Assembly (NCBI GenBank): GCA_030586155.1
Contig: CP130741.1
Span: forward strand, 1,730,680 to 1,794,679
DNA: 64,000 bases
Origin: Eubacteriaceae bacterium ES3
GTDB taxonomy: Bacteria > Bacillota > Clostridia > Eubacteriales > Eubacteriaceae
Reading direction: 5' to 3'
Shown here: in pieces, positions 51,498 through 60,987 of the stretch
Layout: each line of letters starts with the position of its first letter
How positions within the stretch are numbered: position 1 is the stretch's first letter
The notes under the pieces: generated by a model
The model's input: only the letters and a program-made list of their open reading frames with translations
Database searches by the model: none
Told to the model about the DNA's origin: nothing
Position numbers and translations under genes: made by a program

Positions 51498-52661
51498 TCA
51501 CACTAACAATTTTCCCAATAAAGGTGTTTTTACTGATATGGCTCCCTCCGGACACATCTCCTGACAACAGTAACAACGAATACAATTATGGTATAAATAA
51601 AGGGGATAAGTTCTTCTAGATCTTTTAACCATTTTTATTGCTTTCTTTTCAAGCGGACAGGCCTCCATACAAACGCCACAGCCTATACACTTATCCTTAT
51701 CAACTACAGGTTTTTGCAGCAATAAGCCATTTAATTTACTGAATCCAGCCAATATTGAACGTTCCTCGGAATCAACAGGTTTTCTGGTCACATCAAAATC
51801 TGGATCATAAAACAGATCAAACTCATCACCTAGTAAAAGAATTTCCTCTGTATCTTTAGAACCCAACCCCATTTCGTGACCATATTTTATTGTTGGCACA
51901 TAATCAGGAGCCAAATCAATCATTCGGGCAAAGGTAGCATCCAGGGCGACCGGATCATCTGAAATCATTAAAACTTCCATAATTCTGGGATTTCCTGATG
52001 CCGGTCCGTTCCCCTCCATCATCAAAATCCCGTCCATGATTGATAATCGCATTTTCCCGCTTAAGTAGCGATTCAGATCAATCAGCATTTTAGAAAAACT
52101 GCCAGCATCCTGGTAACGACCATGTGACAGGCCCTTGTTTAGACCATATACACAGCCAAATGAGTTTTTTACGGCACCAGTAATACGTGTAAGACCATGT
52201 GTTTTCATTTTAGGCAGGTTTATAATGGCATCCGTTTCCAGAACACCATTTGCAATTTGGAATTTTTTTGTGACCTTCCCCGAAAAAAAATCAACTGTTT
52301 CGCCATCTTTAAAGTCAGCTAATGGAATAGAAAAATCATTAGCAACTTCCATTAAACGGCTCGTCTTAGCCGCTCCTGCTGGTGTACCGACGCCTGGCGA
52401 GTCACCAAAAGAAATATCATCAATTCCGGCATCTTGTAAAATTCTTATTACTGCTTCAAACACAGATGGATGGGTTGTGAGCGCTGCATCGGGGTCTTTT
52501 CCTCTGAGTAAATTAGGTTTTAACAACACTTTCTCATCAGCAGCAACAAATTGCTCAATCCCTCCAAGAAGATCAATCCCTGTTTTTAAACGTTGATAGA
52601 CCAAATCCCGATCATATGATTCGCAACCAATGATGACAACTCTTGATTTTTTACTTTCCAT
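51498..52661 (-). CDS. DUF362 protein with C-terminal double [4Fe-4S] ferredoxin
   Basis: A 387-aa protein. The DUF362 core has KVLLKPNLLRG (about 44), FGDSPGVGTP (about 84) and AIINLPKMKTHG (about 145). Two clusters, CIGCGVCMEACP (about 325) and CIRCYCCQEMCP (about 357), end the protein. This is the commoner, ferredoxin-linked form of the family, and contrasts with the cluster-free paralogue at 18982-20283. It overlaps the cvfB-like gene by eleven bases. Function not established. Confidence 0.85.
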   Translation of the reverse strand: MESKKSRVVIIGCESYDRDLVYQRLKTGIDLLGGIEQFVAADEKVLLKPNLLRGKDPDAALTTHPSVFEAVIRILQDAGIDDISFGDSPGVGTPAGAAKTSRLMEVANDFSIPLADFKDGETVDFFSGKVTKKFQIANGVLETDAIINLPKMKTHGLTRITGAVKNSFGCVYGLNKGLSHGRYQDAGSFSKMLIDLNRYLSGKMRLSIMDGILMMEGNGPASGNPRIMEVLMISDDPVALDATFARMIDLAPDYVPTIKYGHEMGLGSKDTEEILLLGDEFDLFYDPDFDVTRKPVDSEERSILAGFSKLNGLLLQKPVVDKDKCIGCGVCMEACPLEKKAIKMVKRSRRTYPLYLYHNCIRCYCCQEMCPEGAISVKTPLLGKLLV

Positions 52662-53490
52662 TTCGCTCTATTCCTTTTTCAGATAAACGCACTTTTTTGG
52701 TTTTTAACAAAAGTCCAACAGCTCTTTTAAATGAAGCCTTGCTCATATTAAACTCTTTTTTTATAAGTTTTGGATCACTTTTATCACTATATGGAAGAAC
52801 GCCGTTTTTTTCATTCAATTTATCCATAATTTTTTTTGCATCGGCTGGAATTTCTTTATATGCTTTACGATTTGGACTAAGAACAAGTTTACCGTCACTT
52901 CTGATTTCTGTCACGCGAGCATTAATTTTTTCCCCACACCGCGTATCTTCATTCATTGAAGAAATTGGTATTAAACCATGATATAGATTTTCTATAGCTA
53001 CAAAAGCACCTATCTCCGGATTAATCTGATAAACGTAACCTTCTACCCAATCGCCTGGCTTATGCTGCGAATTTGTTTTAAGTAGCGAATAAATCTTCAT
53101 CGTAGCACAAAGTCGATCACTTTTGTCTATATATAAATTAACGAGATATTCACGTCCTTTGTGGACTTTGATGATCTGTTCATTATATGGTAATAAAAGA
53201 TCTTTTTCTAAACCCCAATCAAGAAAGGCCCCTACTTTAGTGATATCGACAACTTTTAAAGGTGCAAAACCACCTAAAGTTATTTTAGGAGTTTGTTTAG
53301 TTGCAATTAATCGATCTTTTGAATCCCGATAGACAAAGACTGACAATCGATCATTTTTCTGATCATTTTCCGATAATTCTTTTCCAGGCAGCAGTATAGC
53401 ATCTTTGTCATCATTAGCTTCTGTTAAATATGCACCGTGTGGTGTTAACCGATTAATTGTCAAGTCCTGAATTTTACCTAATTCAATCAT
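52651..53490 (-). CDS. CvfB/YitL-like S1-domain RNA-binding protein
   Basis: A 279-aa protein with several S1-like beta-barrels (opening RLTPHGAYLTEAN; VTKVGAFLDWGLEKDLLLP near 82; a third near 150 with INPEIGAFVAIENLYHGLIP). The winged-helix-like C-terminus (IMDKLNEKNGVLPYSDKSD) is characteristic of CvfB. CvfB binds RNA and affects virulence gene expression in staphylococci; the role here is unknown. Upstream it is separated from the coaD operon by a terminator. Confidence 0.85.
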   Translation of the reverse strand: MIELGKIQDLTINRLTPHGAYLTEANDDKDAILLPGKELSENDQKNDRLSVFVYRDSKDRLIATKQTPKITLGGFAPLKVVDITKVGAFLDWGLEKDLLLPYNEQIIKVHKGREYLVNLYIDKSDRLCATMKIYSLLKTNSQHKPGDWVEGYVYQINPEIGAFVAIENLYHGLIPISSMNEDTRCGEKINARVTEIRSDGKLVLSPNRKAYKEIPADAKKIMDKLNEKNGVLPYSDKSDPKLIKKEFNMSKASFKRAVGLLLKTKKVRLSEKGIERNGK

Positions 53491-53511
53491 TTTTTCACCT
53501 TTTTCTTAATA

Positions 53512-53539
53512 AAAAAGGGTATGCCATAATACATACCCC
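53512..53539 (-). terminator. Terminator of the Asp23-to-coaD gene block
   Basis: GGGTATG/CATACCC stem with an 8-base loop followed on the minus strand by TTTTTT, eight bases after the coiled-coil gene stop. Confidence 0.85.
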
Positions 53540-53546
53540 CATTCAG

Positions 53547-53990
53547 TTATTTCATATTCTTAATTTCTTTTCGGTTCTGTTCAATTTCTTCATTTATTTC
53601 TCTTAATTGAAGCTGGATATTATACAAAAGTTTATCCGCATAGTTTTGCGTTCCAACTTTTAATGCTCTCGCACTATTATTGGCATTACGCATAATTTCA
53701 TTGGCGTAACCTGTTGCTGATTTTGTCATAGCATTATTATCCAATAATTCACGATATCTTTTCTCTGCCTCTTTTTTAATACGATCAGCTTCATTTTGTG
53801 CAGCCAGTAAAATCCGTTTCCGTTCAGAAACTATTTTTTTAGCCTCAGATAGTTCATCTGGCAACCTTTCCCTAATTTCTTCAATTAAATCAATGGCTTC
53901 TTCCGGATCAATCAAAGATTTAGAAGAAAAAGGGAGCGTATTCCCACTTTCTATTAAAGTTTCCAGATCCGCCAGTAATTCTTGTATCAT
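53547..53990 (-). CDS. Coiled-coil protein (DivIVA / F-ATPase b-subunit-like)
   Basis: A 147-aa acidic and basic heptad-rich protein with a long helix (about 55-90, including SEAKKIVSERKRILLAAQNE) and a second helical end (about 120-145). Such proteins are often labelled ATP-synthase-b-like in Clostridia, but there is no membrane segment. The start is uncertain: 54002 (ATG overlapping coaD), 53996 (TTG) or 53990 (ATG); the ribosome-like GGAAGGA best fits the last two. Function unknown; position next to coaD is common in Firmicutes. Confidence 0.65.
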   Translation of the reverse strand: MIQELLADLETLIESGNTLPFSSKSLIDPEEAIDLIEEIRERLPDELSEAKKIVSERKRILLAAQNEADRIKKEAEKRYRELLDNNAMTKSATGYANEIMRNANNSARALKVGTQNYADKLLYNIQLQLREINEEIEQNRKEIKNMK

Positions 53991-53992
53991 GC

Positions 53993-54487
53993 TCAAATAC
54001 ATCCTTCCTCAAACTTTTTTTGCATTGCGTTTTTCACATTTTCAGGTATAAAACCCTCCACATCCCCATTCAGTTTCACCAACTCTTTCACAAGACTTGA
54101 ACTGATGTATGAATGTTTATTATTTGTTACCATAAAAAAAGTTTCAATATCATTATCAAGATGCTTATTGGTCAAAGCCATCTGAAACTCATATTCAAAA
54201 TCAATAAAAGCGCGAAGCCCCTTGACAATGATATTGGTATCTTTTTGTCGGGCATACTCAACCAGCAAACCATCAAAACAGTCAACTTCAACATTTTCCA
54301 GAGAATTGACGCATTCACGAATTAAATTTGCCCGTTCTTCAAGTGAGAACAGATATTTTTTTGTGTTATTATACATAACACAGACAATAACTTTATCAAA
54401 TATTTTTGATGCTCTTTCAATAATATCAAGATGTCCATGAGTAATGGGATCAAAACTTCCCGGATAAATGGCTATTTTAGAATTCAT
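53993..54487 (-). CDS. coaD: Phosphopantetheine adenylyltransferase
   Basis: Converts 4'-phosphopantetheine and ATP to dephospho-CoA. 164 aa, normal length. IAYPGSF-type motif IYPGSFDPITHGHLDII near the N-terminus includes the T/HxGH nucleotide motif; RGLRAFIDFEYE and YISSSLVKEL are also conserved. ATG at 54487 has AAGGAGAC; it overlaps rsmD by 11 bases. Confidence 0.96.
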   Translation of the reverse strand: MNSKIAIYPGSFDPITHGHLDIIERASKIFDKVIVCVMYNNTKKYLFSLEERANLIRECVNSLENVEVDCFDGLLVEYARQKDTNIIVKGLRAFIDFEYEFQMALTNKHLDNDIETFFMVTNNKHSYISSSLVKELVKLNGDVEGFIPENVKNAMQKKFEEGCI

Positions 54488-55046
54488 TTGTCTCCTTAAC
54501 ATAAAAATATACTAAAGTATTTCCATATGTCTTTTTTTTGTAACAAAATAGTGTATTTTTTTCTAATGGCATTATAACAGATTTCTCTGTTTCTATCACT
54601 ATTTTTCCACCTTTACTCAAAATTTCTTTAGATTCTATTAAATCAAGAAGCTTGTCGATCGAATCGCCTTGAACATATGGCGGATCAAGAAACATTAAAT
54701 CAACTTCTATCTGACTATCTTTCAGTAAGTTAATCCCGTCTTCTGCGGAAATATGAACAAGCTCACTTCGTTCATTATATCCAACTTTATCAACATTCTT
54801 TTTAACGATTTGCAAACTTTTTTCGGATATGTCAAAAAAGTAGGCCTTTTTAACACCTCTGCTTAATGCTTCTATCCCCATTGCACCTGTTCCGGCAAAT
54901 AAATCAACGAATATTTCCAGCTCGTGAATTTCGAACTGCAGACTGTTAAAGATGGCTCCCCTGATTTTGTCAGAGGTTGGCCTAATGCCTTGGCTTGATA
55001 CAGGCACCAGTTTTGTTCCACGTTTATCGCCACCAATTATTCTCAT
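54477..55046 (-). CDS. rsmD: 16S rRNA (guanine966-N2)-methyltransferase RsmD
   Basis: Methylates G966 of 16S rRNA, 189 aa. MRIIGGDKRGTKL and TSDKIRGAIFNSL are the family N-terminus; SAM-binding DLFAGTGAMGIEALSRG (about 45) and the catalytic FLDPPY (about 118) are present. It lies between recG and coaD, a usual order. Confidence 0.95.
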   Translation of the reverse strand: MRIIGGDKRGTKLVPVSSQGIRPTSDKIRGAIFNSLQFEIHELEIFVDLFAGTGAMGIEALSRGVKKAYFFDISEKSLQIVKKNVDKVGYNERSELVHISAEDGINLLKDSQIEVDLMFLDPPYVQGDSIDKLLDLIESKEILSKGGKIVIETEKSVIMPLEKNTLFCYKKKTYGNTLVYFYVKETNEF

Positions 55047-55055
55047 AGAATTCTC

Positions 55056-57095
55056 CTAATTTAACGCAATTTCATTTACCGATTCATAGAATGAATGCAG
55101 CACAGAATCTGCACATATCATCATCTCTTTTTCATTAGAATCTATCATTTGTTTTGCAATTTCTCTCGTGCTTTCAATGATTGAAAGATCTCCAAGTGGA
55201 TCTAAGAAACGCATCTCCGGTAAGCCATGCTGTTTGTAACCAAAGTAATCTCCAGGACCTCTTAGCTTTAAGTCTGCTTCAGCAATATCTATGCCCTCAT
55301 GATTGTTAACAATAATTCTCATCCGTTCGATCGTTTCTGAGTTTGTAATATTTGTCACCAGAAAACACCATGCTTGATTTGACCCACGGCCCACGCGACC
55401 ACGTAACTGGTGTAACTGTGCTAATCCAAAACGTTCGGCATTGAGAATAACAATCGTATTTGCATTCATTACATCAATCCCAACTTCAATAATGCTCGTT
55501 GCGACTAATACATTTATCGAACCATTACTGAATTGTGTTATTGTATCATTCTTTTCATCTGCTGTCATTTTTCCATGCAAGTATGCACAAATTATTTCAG
55601 GCTCAAATTCAACCTTCAATTCATCAAAAACACTGCCAATATCTCTAACATTTTCCATATTTTCTGAAAATTCAACAAATGGGCATATAATATAAGCCTG
55701 ATTGCCCTTTTTAACTTCATTTTTAACAAATTCATAAATATCAGGCAATTTCTTTTCATTGTAACAGTGGGTTTTTACAGGTTTTCTACCTTTTGGACGC
55801 TCGCTAACCACTGAAACCATTAAATCCCCATACAATATCAGCGAAAGTGTTCTGGGAATCGGTGTTGCACTCATAACAAGCGTGTGAGGATTCTTTCCTT
55901 TCAAAAAAAGCTGTCCTTTTTGTCGAACGCCAAAACGATGTTGTTCATCAGTTATTATAAGCCCCAAGTTATAGTATTCAACCTCATTCTGGATCAGAGC
56001 ATGAGTCCCTATAATAATCGAGATTTCTCCATTTTTAAGACCTTCATAGATCGTTTTTTTCTGCTTATCTTTTAGACTCCCCGTTAGAATGTCAATCGTA
56101 ATGTCAAAATTTTTTAACAACTTTGAAAAGGTCTCATAATGCTGCCGTGCTAAAATTTCTGTCGGCGCCATATAAGCGATCTGATAGCCATTTTGGGCCA
56201 GAAGACATGAAATCGCAACGGCAATGACTGTTTTACCTGAACCCACATCACCTTGAATCAGGCGATTAACTGATGTTCTTTTGACAATTTCATCGGTTAT
56301 TTCCTGAATAATGACTTTCTGGCTATGCGTCAATTCAAAGGGTAAAGACTCAACGAAAATCTCTAATCCTTTAAAATATGACAACTCCACATCAGAAACA
56401 CTATCCTGATTTCTGGACTGCAAAATTCCCATATTAATTTTTAATGCTTCATCAAATTTAAATCGCCGAATACCAATTTCAACATCTTCCATTTTTTCAG
56501 GAATATGCAGTTTTCTAAACGCTTCCGCCTTATTACATAACTGATACTCAGACCGTATTGATTTGGGTATATCAGCCGGGATCCAGATTTCATGACTAAA
56601 TATTTCTTTCATCATTTTTCTAATATTTTTTGATGATATCCCGTTTATTGTTGGATAAACGGGTTCAAACTCAAAAAACGAACCAGGATTATTAACGCGA
56701 ACAAATTGAGGATTAATCATTTGATACTGATTATTCTCCCTCTTTAAGTGTCCAAAAAAATAATACGTTGCACCCAAAATAAATGAATTTCTTAAATAGG
56801 GCTGATTAAAAATGCGAATATTAACCGTCTTCTCTTCCCATAAAACTTTTAAAGTAAAAAAGCTACGGTGGTTTTTCATAAACTGGTTAGCAGAAATTTT
56901 TTCAATCGCTGCTTTAATCGTCCCTTTGTCATTTTCAGCTAAGCCTTCTGCAGTCAGAAAAAAATTTCGATTAATATATTTCAGTGGAACGAGATTGAGC
57001 AAATCTTTAACTATATAAATGCCATTCTCATTCAGAATCTTTTCACGTTTTCCGCCAACACCTTTTATGGTCTTAACAGACTGATTATAATCCAT
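55056..57095 (-). CDS. recG: ATP-dependent DNA helicase RecG
   Basis: Branch-migration helicase that remodels stalled forks, 679 aa. The wedge/OB domain (about 60-160) precedes helicase motifs: Walker A QGDVGSGKTVIA (about 280), TDEQHRFG (DExH, about 375), SATPIPRT and the TRG-like region HQLRGRVGRG (about 575). Length and motif set are complete. Its start codon has only a weak CAGGTG site, consistent with coupling to the upstream DAK2 gene. Confidence 0.96.
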   Translation of the reverse strand: MDYNQSVKTIKGVGGKREKILNENGIYIVKDLLNLVPLKYINRNFFLTAEGLAENDKGTIKAAIEKISANQFMKNHRSFFTLKVLWEEKTVNIRIFNQPYLRNSFILGATYYFFGHLKRENNQYQMINPQFVRVNNPGSFFEFEPVYPTINGISSKNIRKMMKEIFSHEIWIPADIPKSIRSEYQLCNKAEAFRKLHIPEKMEDVEIGIRRFKFDEALKINMGILQSRNQDSVSDVELSYFKGLEIFVESLPFELTHSQKVIIQEITDEIVKRTSVNRLIQGDVGSGKTVIAVAISCLLAQNGYQIAYMAPTEILARQHYETFSKLLKNFDITIDILTGSLKDKQKKTIYEGLKNGEISIIIGTHALIQNEVEYYNLGLIITDEQHRFGVRQKGQLFLKGKNPHTLVMSATPIPRTLSLILYGDLMVSVVSERPKGRKPVKTHCYNEKKLPDIYEFVKNEVKKGNQAYIICPFVEFSENMENVRDIGSVFDELKVEFEPEIICAYLHGKMTADEKNDTITQFSNGSINVLVATSIIEVGIDVMNANTIVILNAERFGLAQLHQLRGRVGRGSNQAWCFLVTNITNSETIERMRIIVNNHEGIDIAEADLKLRGPGDYFGYKQHGLPEMRFLDPLGDLSIIESTREIAKQMIDSNEKEMMICADSVLHSFYESVNEIALN

Positions 57096-57106
57096 TTTAC
57101 ACCTGT

Positions 57107-58738
57107 TTACTCGACAGAAAGAATATAAAAGTAAAGCGGTTGTCCACCATATTGAACCTCAATATCGCATTCTTCAAAGCGTTCCTCGAGCAGTTCAGCA
57201 AGATTTTCAGCCTGCTCTTCCGAAACATCCTTACCATAATAAACCGTTATAAGTTCAGCGTCCTCTGAAACCATTGCATCAAGCAGTTTTTGTGTGACCT
57301 CCTCAATATCCTTCCCGGCTTCTTTTATTTCCCCGTCAAAAATTCCAATTACATTGTCTTTTTTAATCTTCAGACCGTTAATCTTGGTATCTCGAACGGC
57401 AAAAGTCACTTCTCCGGTTAAAACGTGTTCCAGCGCTTCATTCATTGCCTCAAAATTATCATCAGGCCCTTCTTCAGGCGAATATGCGATCATTGCTGAA
57501 ACACATTGAGGAATCGTTTTACTGTTTATCACAAATACATTTTTATCGGATATTTCTGCCGCCTGTTTGGCAGCCATCATTATATTGCTGTTATTGGGAA
57601 ACAGAAAAATCGTCTCTGCATTCATCTGATCAATTTCATTTAGGAAATCCTGCGTACTGGGATTCATCGTCTGTCCGCCGGAAATAACTCTTTTAATTCC
57701 CAGATCACTAAATAAATCAGTTAGACCATCACCTGGAGAAACTGCAATGAATCCATAATTTTCCATTTTTTCATCCGATTTAGTTCCCTTTCCGGCAAAC
57801 TGTTCACGCATATTATCAATTTTCATCCGCGTCAGACTTCCCAGTGAACCGCCACGTTCAAGCGCCAAACCGGGATGATCCGTGTGTAAATGAACTTTTA
57901 CAATTTCATCATCTTTTACTACAACCACACTGTCACCAAGAGTATTTAGATACTCTCTTAATGCCAGCTCATCAACATTATGTGCATCCCGAATGATAAA
58001 CTCTGTACAATAACCAAAAGTGATATCTTCTGGTCTCATATGAGAATCATCGACAAATTTATCAAGCGATGAACTTTTACTGTTAACAGGATTTTCCGGC
58101 AAGGACTCCAATTCAAGTTCTTCATTATTGTAAGCTTTATATGCCCCTTCCAGAATAAACAAGAGGCCCTGACCACCTGCATCGACAACACCTGCTTCTT
58201 TAAGCACCGGAAGTAGTTCCGGGGTTCGCTTAAGTGTTTCTTTTCCATGGTCAAGGACGGCTTCCATAAACAGCTTGAGGTTAGTAAACTGATTCTTGTT
58301 TTCGAGGGCAAATTCTGCCATCTCCCTGGCGACAGTTAGAATAGTACCCTCTGTTGGTTTCATAACAGCTTTATATGCTACGTCAGATGCCAATTTAAGA
58401 GCATTTGAGAGTTTATCAATGTCAAGGTCCTCAATTCCTTTACAGCCCTCAGAAAAGCCTCTGAGCAACTGAGAAAGGATAACTCCGGAATTACCTCTAG
58501 CTCCAATCAGAGCCCCAGCAGAAGCAGTTTTAGATACATTGTAGATATTAAGGTTTTCAATCTTTTCAAATTCTGAAACTGAATGACTAAACGTAAGTGA
58601 CATATTCGTTCCTGTATCACCATCCGGTACCGGAAAAACATTTAATTCATCAACTATTTTTTTATTAAGCTCGAGATTCCGGGCGCCATACTCAAACATA
58701 GTTTTTAATACGGTACCATCTATTTTCTGATTATTCAT
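57107..58738 (-). CDS. fakA: DAK2-domain fatty acid kinase subunit (FakA/YloV-like)
   Basis: A 543-aa protein. The N-terminal DAK2 kinase domain (about 1-200) has NVFPVPDGDTGTNMSLT (about 30-46, metal and ATP contacts) and GARGNSGVILSQLLRG. The C-terminal half holds the FakA-type middle and DegV-like regions with VVVKDDEIVKVHLHTDHPG. FakA works with FakB to phosphorylate exogenous fatty acids. GGAGGACAGC precedes the ATG at 58738; the longer frame overlaps the Asp23 stop region. Gene order Asp23-DAK2-recG is conserved in Firmicutes. Confidence 0.9.
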   Translation of the reverse strand: MNNQKIDGTVLKTMFEYGARNLELNKKIVDELNVFPVPDGDTGTNMSLTFSHSVSEFEKIENLNIYNVSKTASAGALIGARGNSGVILSQLLRGFSEGCKGIEDLDIDKLSNALKLASDVAYKAVMKPTEGTILTVAREMAEFALENKNQFTNLKLFMEAVLDHGKETLKRTPELLPVLKEAGVVDAGGQGLLFILEGAYKAYNNEELELESLPENPVNSKSSSLDKFVDDSHMRPEDITFGYCTEFIIRDAHNVDELALREYLNTLGDSVVVVKDDEIVKVHLHTDHPGLALERGGSLGSLTRMKIDNMREQFAGKGTKSDEKMENYGFIAVSPGDGLTDLFSDLGIKRVISGGQTMNPSTQDFLNEIDQMNAETIFLFPNNSNIMMAAKQAAEISDKNVFVINSKTIPQCVSAMIAYSPEEGPDDNFEAMNEALEHVLTGEVTFAVRDTKINGLKIKKDNVIGIFDGEIKEAGKDIEEVTQKLLDAMVSEDAELITVYYGKDVSEEQAENLAELLEERFEECDIEVQYGGQPLYFYILSVE

Positions 58739-58751
58739 GCTGTCCTCCGAT

Positions 58752-59096
58752 TTAAACACGTACACTTACCACATTTACATTTATCCGCTTTACTTTTAAA
58801 GATGTCTGTTTTTCAACATTGTACTTAACATTGGATATAATATTTTCTGCAACAACTGAAATTTTTATAGCCTGTTCTACAATCACATATAAATCAATGA
58901 TCAGCTGTTCATCTTCAATAAAAATCCCAACGCCTTTATTGGCCTGGTCACCGCCAAGTATTTCGATCAAACCGTCTTTCCCACGTTTATGGGCCATTCC
59001 AACCAAGCCATAGCACTCCATCGCCGCATTTCCGGCAATATCAGCAATTGCTTTTTTAGTAATGTCTATGTATCCTGATTCAGTATTTATCTTCAC
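58752..59096 (-). CDS. Asp23/Gls24 family protein
   Basis: A 114-aa Asp23-fold protein: ITKKAIADIAGNAAMECYG near the N-terminus and IIDLYVIVEQAIKI in the middle. GTG at 59096 has AAGGAG seven bases upstream; the longer TTG frame overlaps that site. Family members are alkaline-shock or envelope-associated proteins; it is usually coupled with the DAK2 gene as here (13-base gap). Confidence 0.9.
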   Translation of the reverse strand: MKINTESGYIDITKKAIADIAGNAAMECYGLVGMAHKRGKDGLIEILGGDQANKGVGIFIEDEQLIIDLYVIVEQAIKISVVAENIISNVKYNVEKQTSLKVKRINVNVVSVRV

Positions 59097-59162
59097 TGTT
59101 TTGCTCCTTATCAATTATTCATCTTATTTTACATAATATTTTCTTGGAAGTCAAAATTTCTA

Positions 59163-59192
59163 TTGCATTATTTTGTTTTTTCATGATATAAT
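59163..59192 (+). promoter_or_regulatory. rpmB promoter
   Basis: TTGCAT (59163-59168), 18-base spacer, TATAAT (59187-59192), divergent from the Asp23 gene. Confidence 0.75.
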
Positions 59193-59234
59193 ACACCTTG
59201 TTTTATAAAAGGTAAGCGTAAGGGAGGGAATGTC

Positions 59235-59423
59235 ATGGCTAAAGAATGTTTTGTATGTAAAAAGACCGTTGTATCCGGAAACTCGGTTAGTCATTCAAAT
59301 AAACACAATAAACGAATTTGGAAACCAAATTTACAGAGAGTTAAAGTTGTTGTTGATGGAACACCACAACGAGTAAATGTTTGCACACGTTGTTTAAGAT
59401 CCGGAAAAGTCGAACGCGCATAA
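59235..59423 (+). CDS. rpmB: 50S ribosomal protein L28
   Basis: A 62-aa ribosomal protein. KECFVCKK, SGNSVSHSNKHNKRIWKPN and the zinc-type second pair CTRCLRSGKV identify L28. The four cysteines (two CxxC pairs) indicate the zinc-binding, C+ form. Monocistronic, with promoter and terminator. Confidence 0.97.
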   Translation: MAKECFVCKKTVVSGNSVSHSNKHNKRIWKPNLQRVKVVVDGTPQRVNVCTRCLRSGKVERA

Positions 59424-59435
59424 TCATTCAAGCGA

Positions 59436-59458
59436 AGAGCCTTAGGGCTCTTTTTTTT
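59436..59458 (+). terminator. Terminator after rpmB
   Basis: AGAGCC/GGCTCT stem with a TTAG loop and eight T residues; the T-run reaches the 3' end of the convergent thiN gene. Confidence 0.88.
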
Positions 59459-60095
59459 ATTCCCGGTTTGCTATAATCAGCAGTTTTCCTTGTCCTACCC
59501 GAATCTTCTGACTAGCCTCATTTGTAACATTACTGATGCCATATGGCTCGGTTATAGTCATATCTCCATTTTCGACGGGATATAAAAATCCCTCAATCCA
59601 GATAGAACTGGCGGCTCCATCGATAGGGAGAATTGAAACAACCGTTTTTACTGGATATGAAAGCGTAATCTCGTCATCGATTAAAATAATTTCCTGTTTT
59701 TCATTTTTTATTTGCCCCCTAATTCCCTTTTTTAATAAACGTGAAAGCAAATAAATATTTCCCAAACTATGATCAATACGGTCACCCATTCCTCCAAAAA
59801 TCACAACTTCTGTAGCTTTTAATTCAATTGCTTTTTGAATTGCAATTTCAGTATCAGTCTGATCTTTCATTGCCGGATATTTTTCGACTATAGTCTTTTC
59901 TTTGAAATAGTTATATGTGGCTGTTGAAATTGAATCCATATCTCCCACCAGAAAGTCAGGACAAATCCCAATCTCCATTAAAAAATTTGCACCTCCATCA
60001 GCACCAATAATAAAAGATCCAGCGGAATTTCTAAGGTAATTTTGGTAAAATCCTTTATCTCTATAGTCACCATTTGAAAATATAATCGCTTTCAC
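59457..60095 (-). CDS. thiN: Thiamine pyrophosphokinase
   Basis: Makes thiamine diphosphate from thiamine and ATP. 212 aa. FIIGADGGANFLMEIG (about 29), FLVGDMDSIS (about 50), the DQTDTEIAI motif (about 77) and FGGMGDRIDHSLGNI (about 99) are the family signatures. GTG start overlaps the rsgA stop by four bases. The product is the cofactor of acetolactate synthase encoded elsewhere in this window. Confidence 0.94.
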   Translation of the reverse strand: MKAIIFSNGDYRDKGFYQNYLRNSAGSFIIGADGGANFLMEIGICPDFLVGDMDSISTATYNYFKEKTIVEKYPAMKDQTDTEIAIQKAIELKATEVVIFGGMGDRIDHSLGNIYLLSRLLKKGIRGQIKNEKQEIILIDDEITLSYPVKTVVSILPIDGAASSIWIEGFLYPVENGDMTITEPYGISNVTNEASQKIRVGQGKLLIIANRE

Positions 60096-60982
60096 ATAAA
60101 CAACCCCTTTTTCAGTTCATTTAAGAAAAATAGATAATGCTCATATCGACTCTTACTGATTTCGTTATTTTCCACTGCTGCTTTCACAGAGCAATCTGGT
60201 TCTTTATCATGAACACAGCTGGAAAAACGACATTCTCCTTTTACAAAATCAGGAAAATATTCCTGCAAATCGATGGGATCGATCCCTTCCGGAACCTTAA
60301 ATGACGAAAATCCTGGCGTGTCTACCAAATAAGTGTCTAAATCTAAACTTAACAGTTCCACATGACGTGTTGTGTGCTTACCTCTTTTTAACTTGTCACT
60401 TAACCCGCCGGTTTCCATCACTGTTTCTTGAAAGAAAAAATTCGCCAGCGTTGATTTACCTACACCCGATGGGCCGGCTAAAAAGGCGGTTTTGCCTTTA
60501 ATAATCTCATATACAGGTTTCATTGAGGACTCGTTTTTCTGATCTAAAAATAAGATCTGATAGGGTGTCTTCCTGTAAATATCACTAATTTCTTCTAGTT
60601 TTTTAGGATTTACTAGGTCTGTTTTAGTAAAGCAAAGAATGGGTTCTACCTGGCTGATTTCTGACTGTAATAAGAGTTTATCAATCAGCAGCAAATCCGG
60701 ACGAGGGTTTTTTAAAGCAAATACAATCAAACCAATGTCAACATTGGCTACTGGTGGTCTTATTAACAAATTTCTTCTTGGCAAAACAGTATCTATTACC
60801 CAACTGTTCTCAACTTCAGAAAGTTCGATTGTTACCCAATCACCGACTGTCGGAGTAATTTTCTGATGCCTGAATAAACCTTTTGCCCGACATTCTATCG
60901 CATTATGTGAATCGGAGGTTTTTACATAGTAAAAACCTCCGATTCCTTTAATAATTCTTCCTTTAATTGTTTTGACCTCCAT
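60092..60982 (-). CDS. rsgA: Ribosome small subunit GTPase RsgA
   Basis: Circularly permuted GTPase in 30S maturation, 296 aa. OB domain about 1-70; the permuted motifs appear as TKTDL (G4), GPSGVGKST (G1, about 167) and DTPGFSSF (G3). The C-terminal zinc finger has CRFSSCVHDKEPDC (about 253-266). It follows prkC by five bases. Confidence 0.95.
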   Translation of the reverse strand: MEVKTIKGRIIKGIGGFYYVKTSDSHNAIECRAKGLFRHQKITPTVGDWVTIELSEVENSWVIDTVLPRRNLLIRPPVANVDIGLIVFALKNPRPDLLLIDKLLLQSEISQVEPILCFTKTDLVNPKKLEEISDIYRKTPYQILFLDQKNESSMKPVYEIIKGKTAFLAGPSGVGKSTLANFFFQETVMETGGLSDKLKRGKHTTRHVELLSLDLDTYLVDTPGFSSFKVPEGIDPIDLQEYFPDFVKGECRFSSCVHDKEPDCSVKAAVENNEISKSRYEHYLFFLNELKKGLFM

Positions 60983-60987
60983 CTCGG